In this document: one piece after another, positions 1 through 12,400 of the stretch | Layout of the letters: every line of letters starts with the position of its first letter | How positions within the stretch are numbered: the first letter of the stretch is position 1 | Source of the DNA: Thalassia testudinum | Lineage: Eukaryota; Streptophyta; Magnoliopsida; Alismatales; Hydrocharitaceae | Length of the DNA: 64,000 nt | Direction: 5' to 3' | NCBI GenBank assembly: GCA_037157565.1 | Contig: JAZHRO010000013.1 | Span: 36,956,501 to 37,020,500, forward strand | Translations under genes and position numbers: made by a program | Notes under the pieces: generated by a model | Told to the model about the DNA's origin: nothing | Seen by the model: only the letters and a program-made list of their open reading frames with translations | The model's database searches: none

Positions 1-129
1 CTCATGTATCTCAAGGACATACTTTCACTGTGAGAGTGCTAAGCCACATTTGTATCTAAATGCCTCTATCCCCAGGATATATCGCAACTCTCTTTAGTGT
101 TTTGTAACAAAGAACTTCTGCAAGAATGC

Positions 130-800
130 CTTGGCCTCCTGAATGCTTGCACTATCATCTCCTGTCAGAAACATGTTGTCAATGTACATGGTACATTGCA
201 AGAATGACAGTGTTAGAGGTCATCATCTTGATGAAGATAGAATGATTAGATGTGGATTGTTTGAACTTAATCTTCATCACTTATTGGTTAATTTGTCAAA
301 CCAGGTATGAGGACTCTGCTTGAGGCTATATGTGGCCTTCTTCAACCTACATACCTACTCAACCTTATAATCAGAAGGTTGCCGCGTATTCACTTCCTTA
401 GTCAGATCTCCAAAGAGGAATGCATTCTTAATATCAAGCTGATATAAGCAACTCAAGCCACAGGAGAGCTCTTAGAGTAGTCCACTCCATAGGTTTGTAT
501 GAAACCCTTGTCATTAGTTTCGCCTTGAATCTATCAATGCTGCCATCCACAAAATATTTGGTTGTGTAAATTCATTTGCAGTCAACAATTTTGTCCCTTT
601 AGGGACATGGCACAAGCTCCCAAGTCCCATGAATAGCTAGGGTCAACATCTCCATTCATAGCAACCTTCCACTGAGGATCATGGGAGGCTTTGAGTAGTC
701 ACGTGGAATGACAGGGCAGAGTAATGCACTGGAAAGTCACTGGACAGAAGGGTCTAGGTTTACCGTGGACATAAAATGAGAGACAAGATAGAGTTTGCAT
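130..800 (-). pseudogene. copia reverse transcriptase fragment
   Basis: Conceptual minus-strand translation gives the copia palm motif YQLDIKNAFLFGDL near 405-455. A catalytic-box relative, MYIDNMFLTGDDS, falls near 150-195. The usual YVDD box reads YIDN here, so the second catalytic aspartate is replaced by asparagine. Stops and frame changes interrupt the domain. The expected product would synthesise cDNA from the element RNA in cytoplasmic particles; this copy cannot. Confidence 0.7.
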
Positions 801-946
801 GAGCGAACAACCTTTCTCAAAGCAATTAGTCTATCATCATCCTCACTTTGGCTCTGTGTTTGCGAGGGCATGGTAGAACTATCATTATGAGGAGTGCACA
901 TGGTAGGCAATGGAACATGAGGCTTCTTATCTCGTTTGCGATATGT

Positions 947-1830
947 CTACAGTTGGTGAGGAACAAGCTCGATATTGGTCCCTTTGTCAGAGAAGAAAGG
1001 AACCTTCTCAAAGAAGGTCACATTTACAGTAATTATATATCGTCGACTACTCGGATTATAACACTTGTATCCCTTCTGAGTGCAGGAGTAGCCAAAGAAG
1101 ACACACTTAAGTGCTTGTGGAGATAGCTTGTCTTGTTTCCTAAAGGCACGCACAAAACATGTGCATCCACAAACACCTACGAGAGAAAAGGGTCGATCCA
1201 CATTAAGATGCAGTAATTGGAATGGGATTTCTCCTTCCAAGACAGATGGAGGAACTTGATTGATTAGGTATGTAGTGGTGAGTACATCTCCCCAGAATTG
1301 TTTCAGCACCTTCATTACAATAAAGATTCTGGTGATGTCCAATATATGTCTCAGCTTCCTCTCAGCAATGCCACTCTGTTGAGAGGTAGAGGCATGACGT
1401 ATGGGATATCTGATGTAAGGTGTCATTTATGATAAAGAATGACTAGCTCTTTCTACATGAATTCTGGGGCATTATCACCATGAAAGGTCTTGATGAAGGT
1501 TGAGTAGACATTCTGCACTTCTGCAAAGAACTGCTTCACTATATGAAGGATCTTGGACTGATCCTTTATAAGGAATGTCCAGGTGGATTTGCTGTAATCG
1601 TCAATAAACATGGCAAAGTATCTGTGGCCTGTAGTACTAGTCACATGTGATGGTCCCCAAACATCACAATGGATCAATTGAAAGAGTGATCTACTACTCT
1701 CCTTAATTTGTGGAGGGAAGGTAGATCAATGATGCTTGCCCAATTGACATGCCTCACAATCAAATTTAGTCAATGACGATAGATCTGGGAACATCTAGTG
1801 AAGCTTCCCAAAGGACGGATAACTAAGTTG
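947..1830 (-). pseudogene. copia integrase with GAG-pre-integrase segment
   Basis: Two open stretches, 1453-1677 and 947-1426, carry copia integrase core signatures: IHCDVWGPS, FIDDYSKSTWTFL, then a segment with GIAERK, and further on the WGDVLTTTYLINQVPPSVL and KCVFFGY signatures that follow the core. The stretch around 1690-1830 resembles the pre-integrase zinc-binding region, with a C..C spacing (DCEACQLGKHH-like). The two stretches are joined through a frame change near 1430-1450. The family inserts cDNA into the genome through a D,D-35-E site. The first Asp (HCDVWG) and the Asp of HGDNAPEF are visible, but the frame breaks make the copy inactive. Confidence 0.8.
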
Positions 1831-2139
1831 ATGGTGCCAGAGAAGAGGATTTGTGGAGATAGAGGCCGCTCTAGCAAAATGAGTGGAAATATCAAGGTAG
1901 TATAGTCCATTCCTCTCATATCTACCACCAATAATTTGATTGGTTCACTTGTCTTGAAAGTAGTAATGGTGCTCATTGAGATCCTTGCATAGCTTGCTTA
2001 CAAAGGAGACTCAGGTACACAATGAACATCTGACAATTGCAACCTGAAAGAAAATTGAACATCCACAATTGTAGTCACTGGGGACTATGAGCCATTCGCT
2101 TACTTCATGGAGGTAACTGCTCCTGCTGGTTGAGTTGCA

Positions 2140-2225
2140 CACAAAAAACTAGGATCACCAATGAGATGAGTGGATGCACACGAGTCAATCACCCACTTGC
2201 TAGCCGTGGTAGATACTAAATTTGC
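2140..2225 (-). pseudogene. copia aspartic protease motif
   Basis: Minus-strand translation gives KWVIDSCASTHLIGD, which corresponds to the copia protease active site (usually D-S-G-A-[TS]-H). The active-site glycine is cysteine here. The motif stands just upstream of the pre-integrase region, as expected. No longer open frame surrounds it. Confidence 0.65.
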
Positions 2226-2829
2226 TTGATCCACATCGACATAGGTGAAGGTAGCAAGTGCACAGGGATCACCGTCCTATGTGGTCAAGATGCTTCTAGA
2301 GCATATCCATTGGGATAGAAACCCTCCAAGAAGATAGCATATTGAGAGGAGGGTAACAATGGGAAACAATCCCAAGGAGATGATCCTAAGCAAGAATTGG
2401 GAAACAATCCCAATTAGCAAATGAGAGGGGATTTGAGTTGGCATGGTAGAGATAGAACAGATCATTGATAGTCTCCCCCAGAGAAGCAAGTAGAACAAGA
2501 GCATGTTATGGAGAGCATAGAGTCATCTCCAGGGGCAAAGAATAACACAGGATTGGCAAAGAGTTGACTTACATGCGCTTGACTGCACTAAGCGGCATGC
2601 ACATAGTGGCATTGTGTGAACTTGTACACAATCACATTGAGTGCTTTAACTTTGTGCACCTGTGTGTGCCGCACGTGACGGTGTGGTGTGGTGGTGGTGT
2701 GTTGTGGTGCATGTTGTTGCCGCAGACGATGTCAAGAGAGACGAGCGACGATGGAGGTGGATTGATGAAGGAGAAGAAGAAAACGGTTAGGGGAATCAAG
2801 GAGGTATCGAACACCGACCTAGGACTGCT
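2226..2829 (-). other. copia leader and gag remnant
   Basis: This stretch lies between the primer site and the protease motif. No recognisable gag domain remains. The length is well short of a normal copia gag, which suggests an internal deletion. Short open frames on both strands here show no known motif. Confidence 0.4.
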
Positions 2830-2841
2830 GCTTTGATACCA
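2830..2841 (-). promoter_or_regulatory. copia primer binding site (tRNA-iMet)
   Basis: On the minus strand this reads TGGTATCAAAGC. That differs at one base from TGGTATCAGAGC, the usual plant primer site complementary to the 3' end of initiator methionine tRNA. It abuts the CA end of the LTR. Confidence 0.75.
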
Positions 2842-3022
2842 TGTGGAAGAAAATGGAACCTACATTCAAAATAGAAATCCTAACCTCTCTTATACAGAGA
2901 GGAGGGGATACCAAAAATGGCATACATGTCCATAAAGAAATATAAAATAGCAAAAAACTAAAATAACAAGAGTCAAACAAAGACAATGGACTTTCCAACC
3001 ATCACCTAACGTAGCTTAACAT
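2842..3022 (-). repeat. copia 5' LTR (right limit uncertain)
   Basis: The LTR starts on the plus strand with TGTGGAAG directly beside the primer site. A matching ACA end is seen at TTAACA, 3017-3022, giving a short LTR of about 180 bp. The partner LTR is outside the window, so the limit cannot be confirmed. Confidence 0.45.
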
Positions 3023-3029
3023 TACTGCC

Positions 3030-3235
3030 ATTTACATAAACAAAGCAAGATTATAGTGGCATTTAAGTAAATGTGAACGTTGCAGTGGCATTTTTTTTTT
3101 GTTTATTTTTTGGAAGGGTATTTATTTTTTTATTTGAAAGGATTCGTAGTGGCATCTATTTTTTTCCCTAAAGAATTTGTAGTGTCATTTGTGCAAGACC
3201 AAGAGTTTGTAATGGCATCTTTGTAAAAATGCCAT
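3030..3235. repeat. degenerate short-period repeat of a GTGGCAT motif
   Basis: The motif [AG]GTGGCAT[TC]T or a close variant recurs about five times at irregular 30-50 bp spacing, for example near 3055, 3090, 3149, 3180 and 3212. Long T runs lie between copies. An inverted form (ATTACTGCCATTT) stands at the left and (AAATGCCAT) at the right. It might be a decayed MITE or minisatellite. Confidence 0.4.
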
Positions 3236-3423
3236 ATTCATATCAATGAGTTCATAGACATTCTGTGATTGCTTTTTCATGATACTCTCATTTTTCCATA
3301 AGCATCAACTTATTTTTTTATTGCACTTCCTGTGGAGATTTATGCTTTATTGCATCTGAACTCACAATTATCAGCATGTTTGCATTATTATTTATCTTTT
3401 GAAAATCTGCTTTCTGTGTACAG

Positions 3424-6400
3424 CACAAGTGCTTTTGGAGCAGTTATCTAGAAAACAAGAAAGCTTTGAATCACATGCTGTATGTTCAAAGAACCCTGCT
3501 GGCTGTAGTGGCACAAAGCATAGAAATATTAATGTACTGGTTACCAGTGGATCTTTGATACCCAGTTTAGTTAAATGTCTGCTTTTTCGGTTGGATGGCG
3601 TAATCTCAAAAGAAAACGGTCAGAGACCTTTCTTTACCAGCATTTCTTATTTTACTCACTCTTCTCTGACTAGGTTATTGTTTCTTTTTCTGGAAATTTC
3701 ATTACAAATCCACACATCTATCATATTGCAAGCCCCTGATTTTCTTGATATCTTGAGTTGTATGAGATGCATGAAATTGGGCGGTTGCTCACTGTTGATA
3801 ACTTGTTACTGTATGTAGGAAATCCGCCCGTATATCCTTATGGATCTTGAGAGGTTCTAGATGAGACTCCAATTAATGGTTGAAATCATTAGGCTCCTTT
3901 TATGAAGTTGCTACAATGTTGCTTTGTTTATTAGGATTATTTACTTGCTTAAAAGTATCTACTCCGCAACTTATTGGTCATATATTGATTTTGTTGTCTG
4001 TCTTACTGAAGAGTTATCTATTCACTATTTCCTTTTCTCATCTCATGAGATATGAAGCTAAAAAATCTACCTTCTTTTCATTGATTTTGCTCCACCTTAT
4101 GCCCATTTCTGTATTGGCAGTGTGTTTTTTGTACTGAAAAAATAATATCTTCATTCATTATACATGCATTGTTTTTGATTGGCAGTGTGAATAAGTCTAA
4201 CTGGAGCAAACTTACTCTGCTTGAATTTGACTTGTTTGCTCATGAACCCAATATCAAATTGAACAATGCTAAGTTGATCTGTCTGTTTAATGAGCAATGG
4301 GTAGTTCATCACTAATTGGCATTGGATTGGTAGCTTGTTGAATGGAATCAATTCCTCTCTATAAGAGGTGGTTCACTGGTCTTCCATGTCACATGGCTAA
4401 TGGGTTATGGACACTTTCAGGATGTGTTTTATGTCTAATGTAACAAGCAAAGAGGAAGCAGGTGAAGTCAAAACTTAGTACCGGCTATTAGCACTGGATG
4501 TGGGCAGTTCAATTCTGTAACATGACCTAGTTTGTATGCAAACAGCTTGCTCGTTGAGAATCACGTTAGTAATGCTGGTAAGGTTGCACGGTGCCACAAT
4601 GGACTTTGTGGGTATTACAAGATCAAGATGTGTGTCACCACCTTCTATAATTTATCACTATTAAGTGTTATCAGGAAACTCCATCTCTCTTATTCACATG
4701 TTTGTTTTATTCTAAAACTCCACGGACTCTATATGCTTAATCTTCTATTAACTAACATGCAACCATTGATTTGAGGGCACGAGATAGAGGCATTGGAGAC
4801 AAGGTCATGGTGGTGAAGGACATCTCTATAATGATTAAAATGGATTACACAATTAAGGAAACAGTCTCTATTAAAGTCCCTATAGCTCACTATGATCAAG
4901 GGAGGCAACCATGTTCTCCAGGTCCTTGTTGGTGACTAGCCTGCCACCGCTAGATCATAGATGCCACAATGTACTGCTTGGAACTGTAAAGGCTTCCAAA
5001 AGTATGCCATGCCCTTAGCAGTCTTTAATCCTAGGCCTGTATTTGCATGATTGTGTATTGTGGAAGCAGCGGCCAAGTTCCTACTAATCATGCCTACATC
5101 ACGAGAATGTTAATGCTTTTCTGTATCCATGGGAAATATTAATTTATCTTGATCCACTGAGCGGACTCTAGATACATGATCTGCAAATCATATTGGCAAC
5201 AGCATAGAAACATCTCTTTATTTTTATCTTTTCATCAGAATAGACTTATCTTTTTCACCTTGCTAATTGGGATGATGTGTGTAGGTTAGCGAAGCAAGGG
5301 AGCCTGGGGTCCTCAACCTTGATTTTAGTGATGCTTTATTAGCGAAATGGGTGGTCAAAATGTTTCGCAATGAGGATCATATGTGGTTGCAACTGCTGAT
5401 GGACTCCAATTAAACTGCTCTGAAGCTAGTTGAGAGGGCTGTTCGTGGGTCTCCAATTAAACCGGCCTGAAGCTAGTTGAGAGGGCTGCTCGTGGGTTCT
5501 TCCACGTTCTAGAGAGGGCTGGTTTTGGTAATGTGGTGGGTGTTTGCGTATCTACAGCCCCACTTGGGTGATGGGAAGACCTTTAGATTCTGGGAAGATG
5601 ATTGAATGGGCAATGGGTCTTTAGCGGATATGGTTCCAAGACTTGCTGACAAGTTCTGACAATGGTGGATTTCTAGGAGGGTCCTCTGTAGATTGGCTCT
5701 GGTGCCTGGATGCCAACCTTTGAGGGAATCTTTTTGATGCTAGGATGGCAGATTTGCAGCTCTTATTTGGCATGATACATGATTTTCATCCCATGATGGG
5801 GTGCCCGATTCTTTAAAATGGAACAAGGTTCTCTGCGAGAAAGGCCTACCGTGGTTTTTGGGAGGATGATGGGTCAAGTAATGTGGATTTGGCTTTGGAT
5901 TGTTGTGCCTCTTTGAGTTTGAAGATCCCTTCGAAGTTCAAAATCTTTTTGTGGTTACTTAGATAGGGGATGTTGGTAACGAAGTAGAGAAGGAAGATAT
6001 AAGACAATGATGCAGATGCTACTTGCATCCTGTGTAGGGAAAGGGAGGACGATTGCACCCATCTTTTCCTTCTGCAATTTTGTGAAGGCGGTTTGGGAGC
6101 AGATGGCCATCCCAGGTACTGCACTCCTTTGAGGACTTTTGCTTGACCTTTAGGACGAGCATCTGGATGGATTCCTAACTTTGGATGAAATCTAGGGTGG
6201 TTCTATGGTGCATTTGACAGTAGAGGGACAGGGTGGTTTTTAGGGGTGAAAGGGCCTGAATGGAAATTGTTGTAAGGGAGCCTTTAGCTTTATTTGATTT
6301 CTGTCAGCAAAATATGAAATGTGTATTCCCTTTTGACAAAAAAAAATTGTAATGTGTAATTTCCTCCTTTTTTGGCGGTAAAGAGCAGATGACTTCTAAC

Positions 6401-9400
6401 CTTCAGTAGTCATCCTTTTTTTGAAAAAGGGAAGGGTAGTTATTCAGAGTGATAACTACCCAAGAAAATATGTAATAGAATCAACAATAACCATCAATAT
6501 AATAGGCAGACCCTAAGGTCCCCCACTCACAAGGAATCAACCCAAAGAGTAAACAAAGAGTTAATAAACTCAACAAAATTCTCCACGTAAGGTCTTTGGC
6601 TCCTGAAAACCACCGCATTCCTGCCTAACCAAATACCCCAAAGAACTGCCAACGGCCTGGCCTTCTCCTTCCTACGGAAGACGAAATGTCCACCAACACC
6701 ACCTCTGCTTCTGAAGCTATGCCAGAATTCCTCGAACAGACGACACTCCCACCACCTCCCGCCCATCCTGTCCCAAATTTGCACTACAAAAGGGCAAGTG
6801 AAAAAAAGGTGGTCAACGTCCTCCTCATCACCACCACACAAAGGGCAGACCTTACATTCTCCAGGAGCCCACCTCGCCCTCCACACCTTAGTCACCAGCC
6901 TTTTCCTCCTAAGGAGCCAAGCAAAAATCTTGACCTTTAGTGGACACGTGGCTTTCCAAATCTGCCTGCAGTCCCTTACCAGATCCAGCTCTGCCCCAGG
7001 ACCAACAGTGGACAATCTCCTGTATGCAGCCGCCACCGAAAACTCACCTTCATCCCAACCAAACATGTCCGTACCAGACGCCGGATGCAGTCCCTCCAAC
7101 TCTTCAAGTAAGACCTGAAAATCGTGCGCTCTCGCATCTGATAGACTGCCTACGAAGCGCGGGCACCACCCATCTTCCCATATCTCAGCCACGGACGCCA
7201 TTTTGTTCTGGGACCAAGGCAAACAGTCTTTGAAATCTTTTGCCAAGCGCTCCGTCACCCGTCCAATCATCCTGCCACAATCTGAAAATCTCCCCCGTTC
7301 CCAACATAGGAACAAAGCAATTCCTCACCTTAGGAGCCACCGTCGACAAGCCTTTCAAAAAGTGAGAGGCATCCTTAGGCGGTGACACCAGGAGATCCCA
7401 ACACACTGGACCACCATATGCCGTCTCGAACACCTTGCCCATCACATCCCCCCTACCTTCCAACAGGCATCCCACCCACTTTGCCAACAGACTGTCATTA
7501 GATCTCCCTGAATCTCTCACCCCGAGCCCCCCATCTTCCAATGGTCTGCAGACCTCCTCCCAAGCAACCAACCTGGCACCCTGTCCACTCGTCCCCTTGT
7601 TGGACCAAAAGAAATTCCTCGTAGCTCTCTCTATCTTTGCAATCACCTGTTGAGGCATCTTCAGCACAGAAGTGAAGTACGATGGCATTGCTGACAGAAC
7701 CGCCTTGAGCAGGACCAACCTCCCACCTCTTGACAGTAGCCTGGACGCCCACCCCTCCAACCTCCCTTCCAACCTCTCCACCAGGGGGGCCCAATCTCTC
7801 GCCAGAATCCTCCCATTTGACAACTGTAAGCCCAGATATCTAATCGGGAGTTTAACCTGTTCTGTGCCAAGTCCCAAACTACACCCCCTCGCCTCTGTCT
7901 CAGTCAGATTGAAAGGGACGAAATCCGATTTAGCCAGGTTAATTTACAATCCTGATGTCTCACCTAGTAAGAAGACAAGGAACCGCATTCTTCTGGCCTC
8001 CCTTTCTCCACTTTCAATGAAGAAGATCGTATCATTCGCATACTGAAGCAACGGGATACTCGTCCCATCTCTCAAGGAGAAACCTCTCATCAAGTCTCTC
8101 ACAAGACCTCTTAGCTGCCCTAGCAAGAGCATCCACGGCAATCACAAAGAGCATCGGGGCCAACGGACAACCTTGTCTCACCCCCCTCCTTGGTTGGATC
8201 CAACCCCCAGCTGGGTTTCTGTTGATAAGAATCGAGAACGACGTCGTGGTGACGCATCTCATCATCCAGTCAATCCACACCGGCGGGAACCCCCTCTTCA
8301 CCAAGGACGCCCAAAGAAACGACCACTGGATTGAGTCATAAGCTTTGCTGAAATCGACCTTCCATAGGAAAGCCTTCTTCTTATCTCTCTTCCAGGACGA
8401 AAGGATTTCCGAGGCCATTACATAGCCCTCCAAAATATTCCTGCCAGGAACAAAGGCCGTTTGCATGGAATCTACAATCCCATCTAGAGTCCTCAATTTA
8501 TTTGCCAGAAGCTTCGCCATCACCAAGTAGATAGCATTCGAGAGAGCTATCGGTCTGTACTCCTGGATCTCCTCAGCGCCCTCCTTCGGCAGCAGGAACA
8601 TGTAAAACTTGTTCAGCCTATTGAATCTCGAGTTACCAGCTCTAAATTCTTGCACCACTTGCATCACGTCTTCTTTCACCATCGGCCAGAACTCTCTGTA
8701 GAAGGCAACAGGAAAACCATCCGGCCCTGGACAACCATCCGTGTTCAACCCCCAAATTGCCTCACGGACTTCATCCTCCCCAAAAGAGCCCGTCAAGAAG
8801 CTGGCGTCTGCCTCTCGGATCTGCGGTATCTCAGACCCTAACCATCTCCACCTTCCCCCCGTCTCCACCCAGTAAAGTCTCTGAAATAACTTGCAGCTGC
8901 CCCTCCCACCACCTCCCTTCTCATAAACTCCTCCCCATCCACCATCAATCTGTCAATCCAGTTCCTCCTCTTACCTGATGCAGTCATATGAAAAAATCGG
9001 GTGTTGGAATCGCCTTCCTTTAGCCACTTCTGCCTAGACCTCACCCTCCACTCCAACTCCACCTTCCGGTCCTCCTCCTGTATCACCTGAATCTGTCTAG
9101 CTCTGTGAACCCTGTCAGCGTCTGAAAGGAGACCAACATCCTCTGCCCTGTTCAGACGTGCAATCTCACCAAGAGCCTCCTCTTTCTTCCTCCCACGTTC
9201 CTCCCTAATCTGCTTGATACGGGTCTTCAAGAAGGATCTCAAATCTCTCAGTTTCGCTTCCAATCTGGCAGTCGCCGAACCATCCGCCTGAGATGACCTC
9301 CACCGTTCCTCTATCAATTCCCTGAAGCCCTCCTACACCCACATCAAGGGGGTGTGATCCAAGAACGGACGCTCCAGGGATCTAACCTCCGCCATCGGGA

Positions 9401-12400
9401 ACAACTCCGCCATCGCCGTTGAGACAAGGAATCTGTCAATCCGGGATCACTGTCCTCCAGAGCTCCTCCACATGTAGAGACAGGACAACGGTGGCATATC
9501 AACCAGCCCCTGATCCGCCACAAAGCCTGCAAATGCCTCAGAGCCCTGGTCTAATCCCCCTCGGTCACCTGGTCTGTCTTCTGCCCGCAGAGTAACATTA
9601 AAATCGCCACCAACCAACCAAGGTATCTCTTGAAAAGCTGTTGCGACCTGGCTCAGATCTTCCCACAAGGCCTGTCTTCTTCGACCCTCCATCGGGCCAT
9701 AAATCGAGGAAAGGAGCATACATGTGTCATCCCGACGTCTCTGAAGTCTAATAGTGACAACATGGGATCCAACCAGAGAGTCCATCAAGGAGAACTCTTC
9801 CTCCTTCCATCTCACAGCAATTCCCCCCGCACTTCCATCCGCATCCAAGGCCAAGAAACCCCCAAAAACACCTCCCCCCACCTTCCTCCACAACCTTCCA
9901 TCACAGCTCCCCCACTTTGTCTCCTGGAGAAAGACCACATTAGGCCCCCATCTTTGAATATACCCCCGCAGAGCTGCCTGCCTCGACGGGTCGTTCAGAC
10001 CCCCCACATTCTACGACATGACCTTAGTCATGAGGACCTCCGGGAAGCACCTCCTGGCATCAATCGCCTAAACCCCATCATTGCGGCCACATCATCCTCC
10101 TCTTCCATCAACAAACACAGATCATTCGAGTTCCCCTTACAACCACCCACTGCTCCTCGCCCCGCAACCTCCACACCTTCTGTGGGCAACATCTGCGCGT
10201 CCCCCAGCACCATAACCTCACCCTCAGGCAGCCTAGTCATCGCATCTGCCCTCCTCACTACCATCGCATCCACCATCTTCCCAGCTCCACCACCAGCTCC
10301 CGCCGCCCGCCGCTCCACCACTACTGGGGACCCCCGAGCAGAAATCCCCCCGTCATCGCCCCCAGCAAGGGCCGCCGCAGTCGACCCAGCTCCATCGGTG
10401 ATCGGTGCCGGTCGACCCCAGCAACTCCCCCAGATGAGGCCTTCCGAGCCTGCCCCCTACGGTAAAACTATCGTGGCCTGTAGACGAGCCGCTGTGAGCT
10501 AGACAGCCTCCGCTCTCGTCGTCGCCCGCTCCCCCTCCCGCCATTCGCACCTTGCCTCGTCGCTTGGACCGGTCTGGCCAACGTGCGCCTCGATCCTCCA
10601 ACAACAGTCCCCCGCCCTTCATCCGCAGAGACCTGGGGTCACGGAGTCGAGCGCACTGGAGGACCCGAAACGACACCAGCGTTGGAGCCCCCAACCCCCG
10701 CATCCGGGTCACGGCCACCCGACCCGAGTCCGCCACAAGCTCCTCCCACAAAATCGGGGGCCATCTCAGTGCCAACATCGCACCCGCAATCAGCGGGGTT
10801 GCCCGCCTTCAGCGTCGCATTCACCTCTCCCGACCCCTCCGCAAAATCCGCATTGGCTACTTGCATCCCTGCCCCTTCACCTGCCACTGACTGCGCCACG
10901 GAGATCGCAACCGCTGCAAGATCCTCGCCGTAATCCCCGCCGCGACCTTCGACCTTCCCAAGAGCAGCCTCACCTTCCCCCGCCCGCCCGCCACATCGCC
11001 TCCACGCGCCACTGCCGCTCCGCCACCCACCGCCTCAGTAAAAGACCTAGGGTTCCCGAAACCCCACGAGACGCGAATCAGCCAGGCGGAGCTTCCCCAC
11101 CTGAGCACCAACCTCTCCACAAGCCGCTGTCCCGGTGTCATCTCCACCTAGGCTTCGATCTGCGACAAGTCGGTCGCCTTCAGGCCCAGGCCTTTGTATC
11201 CGCGCAGCCTCGCAAAGGGGGCAACCATTGCCACCACCACCTCCACCGTGCGGAGAAAGAGTGGAACCCCCTCAACTAGGATCTTCCTTCTCGCGCCAGT
11301 CGGCGACCTCTCTGCCAAAGTGCCATCTGACCTGACTGGCCACCGACACCGCACCACTCCTCGGCCACACTGCAGCACCTTGAAGACCAGCCGCCTCAAC
11401 TCCTCCCAGCCCAGTCCCAATAGCACCAACTGCCTACCTCCCAGGGAGGCCACCCCAAACCGTCCCTCGTCAATCCCCAAGAAGGAAGTGACCACCTTTC
11501 TCAAGGCCTCCACCTCTACCTTCCCCTCCAAGACCACCGCTACCAACGCCGACGCCAGCCTCCCTTCCAGCGCTCCAAACTCCTCCGACCATGGCGCCTC
11601 GACCTCCACGAGGGGCGCCCCCTCCGGAGGGGGCGGAGGTGTCCCGCCCCTCCTCGAGGAAACCACCCCACTCGATCCCTGGCGCCCGCAGCCCGATCTC
11701 CGATGCCCCAGAACGCCGCAACGCAAGCACCGCACCGGATCCCTGCACTCCGCCGCCAAATGCCCCTCCCCAAGGCATTTGAAACACCTCACCGGCTCCG
11801 CTCCCTTCCGCGACCTCCTGCCCACCACCGTCCAGCCAGGGCCATCTCTCCTCACCCCGTCCGTCAGCCACCCGGACGTCAGCCACCCCGTCGCCAGACC
11901 TCCCATTCCCCTCATCCCCGACTGGGTGGACCTTGTTCAGTAGTCATCCTTTTTTCCTTTTTAACAAAAGAGAATAAACTCATTTTTTTGATTCATCGGA
12001 TGCTTTGGAATTGTCATTGGCAAATCTGTATATGGTGTTGATGCCCCCTTTTTTGCTTTCAGTTGTCCCCTATATTGAGTTTTGAGTCGTGGTATGACTG
12101 CCTTAGCCATTCAATTGTTCCTTTCAATAAGTTGATTGCTCAAGAGTTATGCATCATGTTTAGATGAAATAGCAGGTCATATCTTGGATGCAATGCATAC
12201 TCTCTTGGATGCTAGTCGTACTTTGTGTTGAATTTCATTCTACGTAACTTAGGAGTATGATTGGTGTAAGGGTGTGGGACTATATTTGGAGGCTTGTATG
12301 ACACTTCTCTCCTGCTAGGAATATAGTTTACGAATTCTGTCTCATGTAATTTTCACATTGTTTATATGGATTTTCCACCTAGGGCCTTTATGTATGTGAG

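Larger units (their letters stand above)
1..3022 (-). mobile_element. Ty1/copia LTR retrotransposon, decayed and truncated by the window edge
   Basis: Read on the minus strand, the order is LTR, primer site, short leader, protease, pre-integrase, integrase, reverse transcriptase, which is the copia order. The frames are broken many times, so it is a pseudo-element. Only about 600 bp separate the primer site from the protease motif, too little for a full gag, so gag is probably internally deleted. The RNase H end and 3' LTR lie left of the window. The outer end of the 5' LTR, near 3022, is a guess based on a TTAACA terminus. If upstream EYA exons lie further left, this element also sits in an EYA intron, but that cannot be seen here. 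Confidence 0.8.
6423..11935 (-). mobile_element. L1-type LINE retrotransposon, antisense in the EYA intron
   Basis: About 5.5 kb of GC-rich sequence flanked by a 20-bp direct repeat. On the minus strand the order is ORF1 (zinc knuckles), endonuclease, reverse transcriptase, thumb, C-terminal zinc-binding domain. This is the plant L1 order. The left target copy ends in a T run, so the poly(A) tail is merged with or has decayed at that junction. ORF1 starts 20 bases from the right junction, so a slight 5' truncation is possible. Stops and frameshifts in ORF2 and a changed catalytic box make it inactive. GC content is clearly above the surrounding intron. Confidence 0.92.

Noticed and set aside
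9630..10502. 290-codon plus-strand open frame
   Set aside because: It lies antisense to the LINE endonuclease and linker; long open frames arise there from high GC. No known motif.
11194..11943. 249-codon plus-strand open frame rich in Pro, Ser and Thr
   Set aside because: Antisense shadow of LINE ORF1, whose zinc knuckles are clear on the minus strand.
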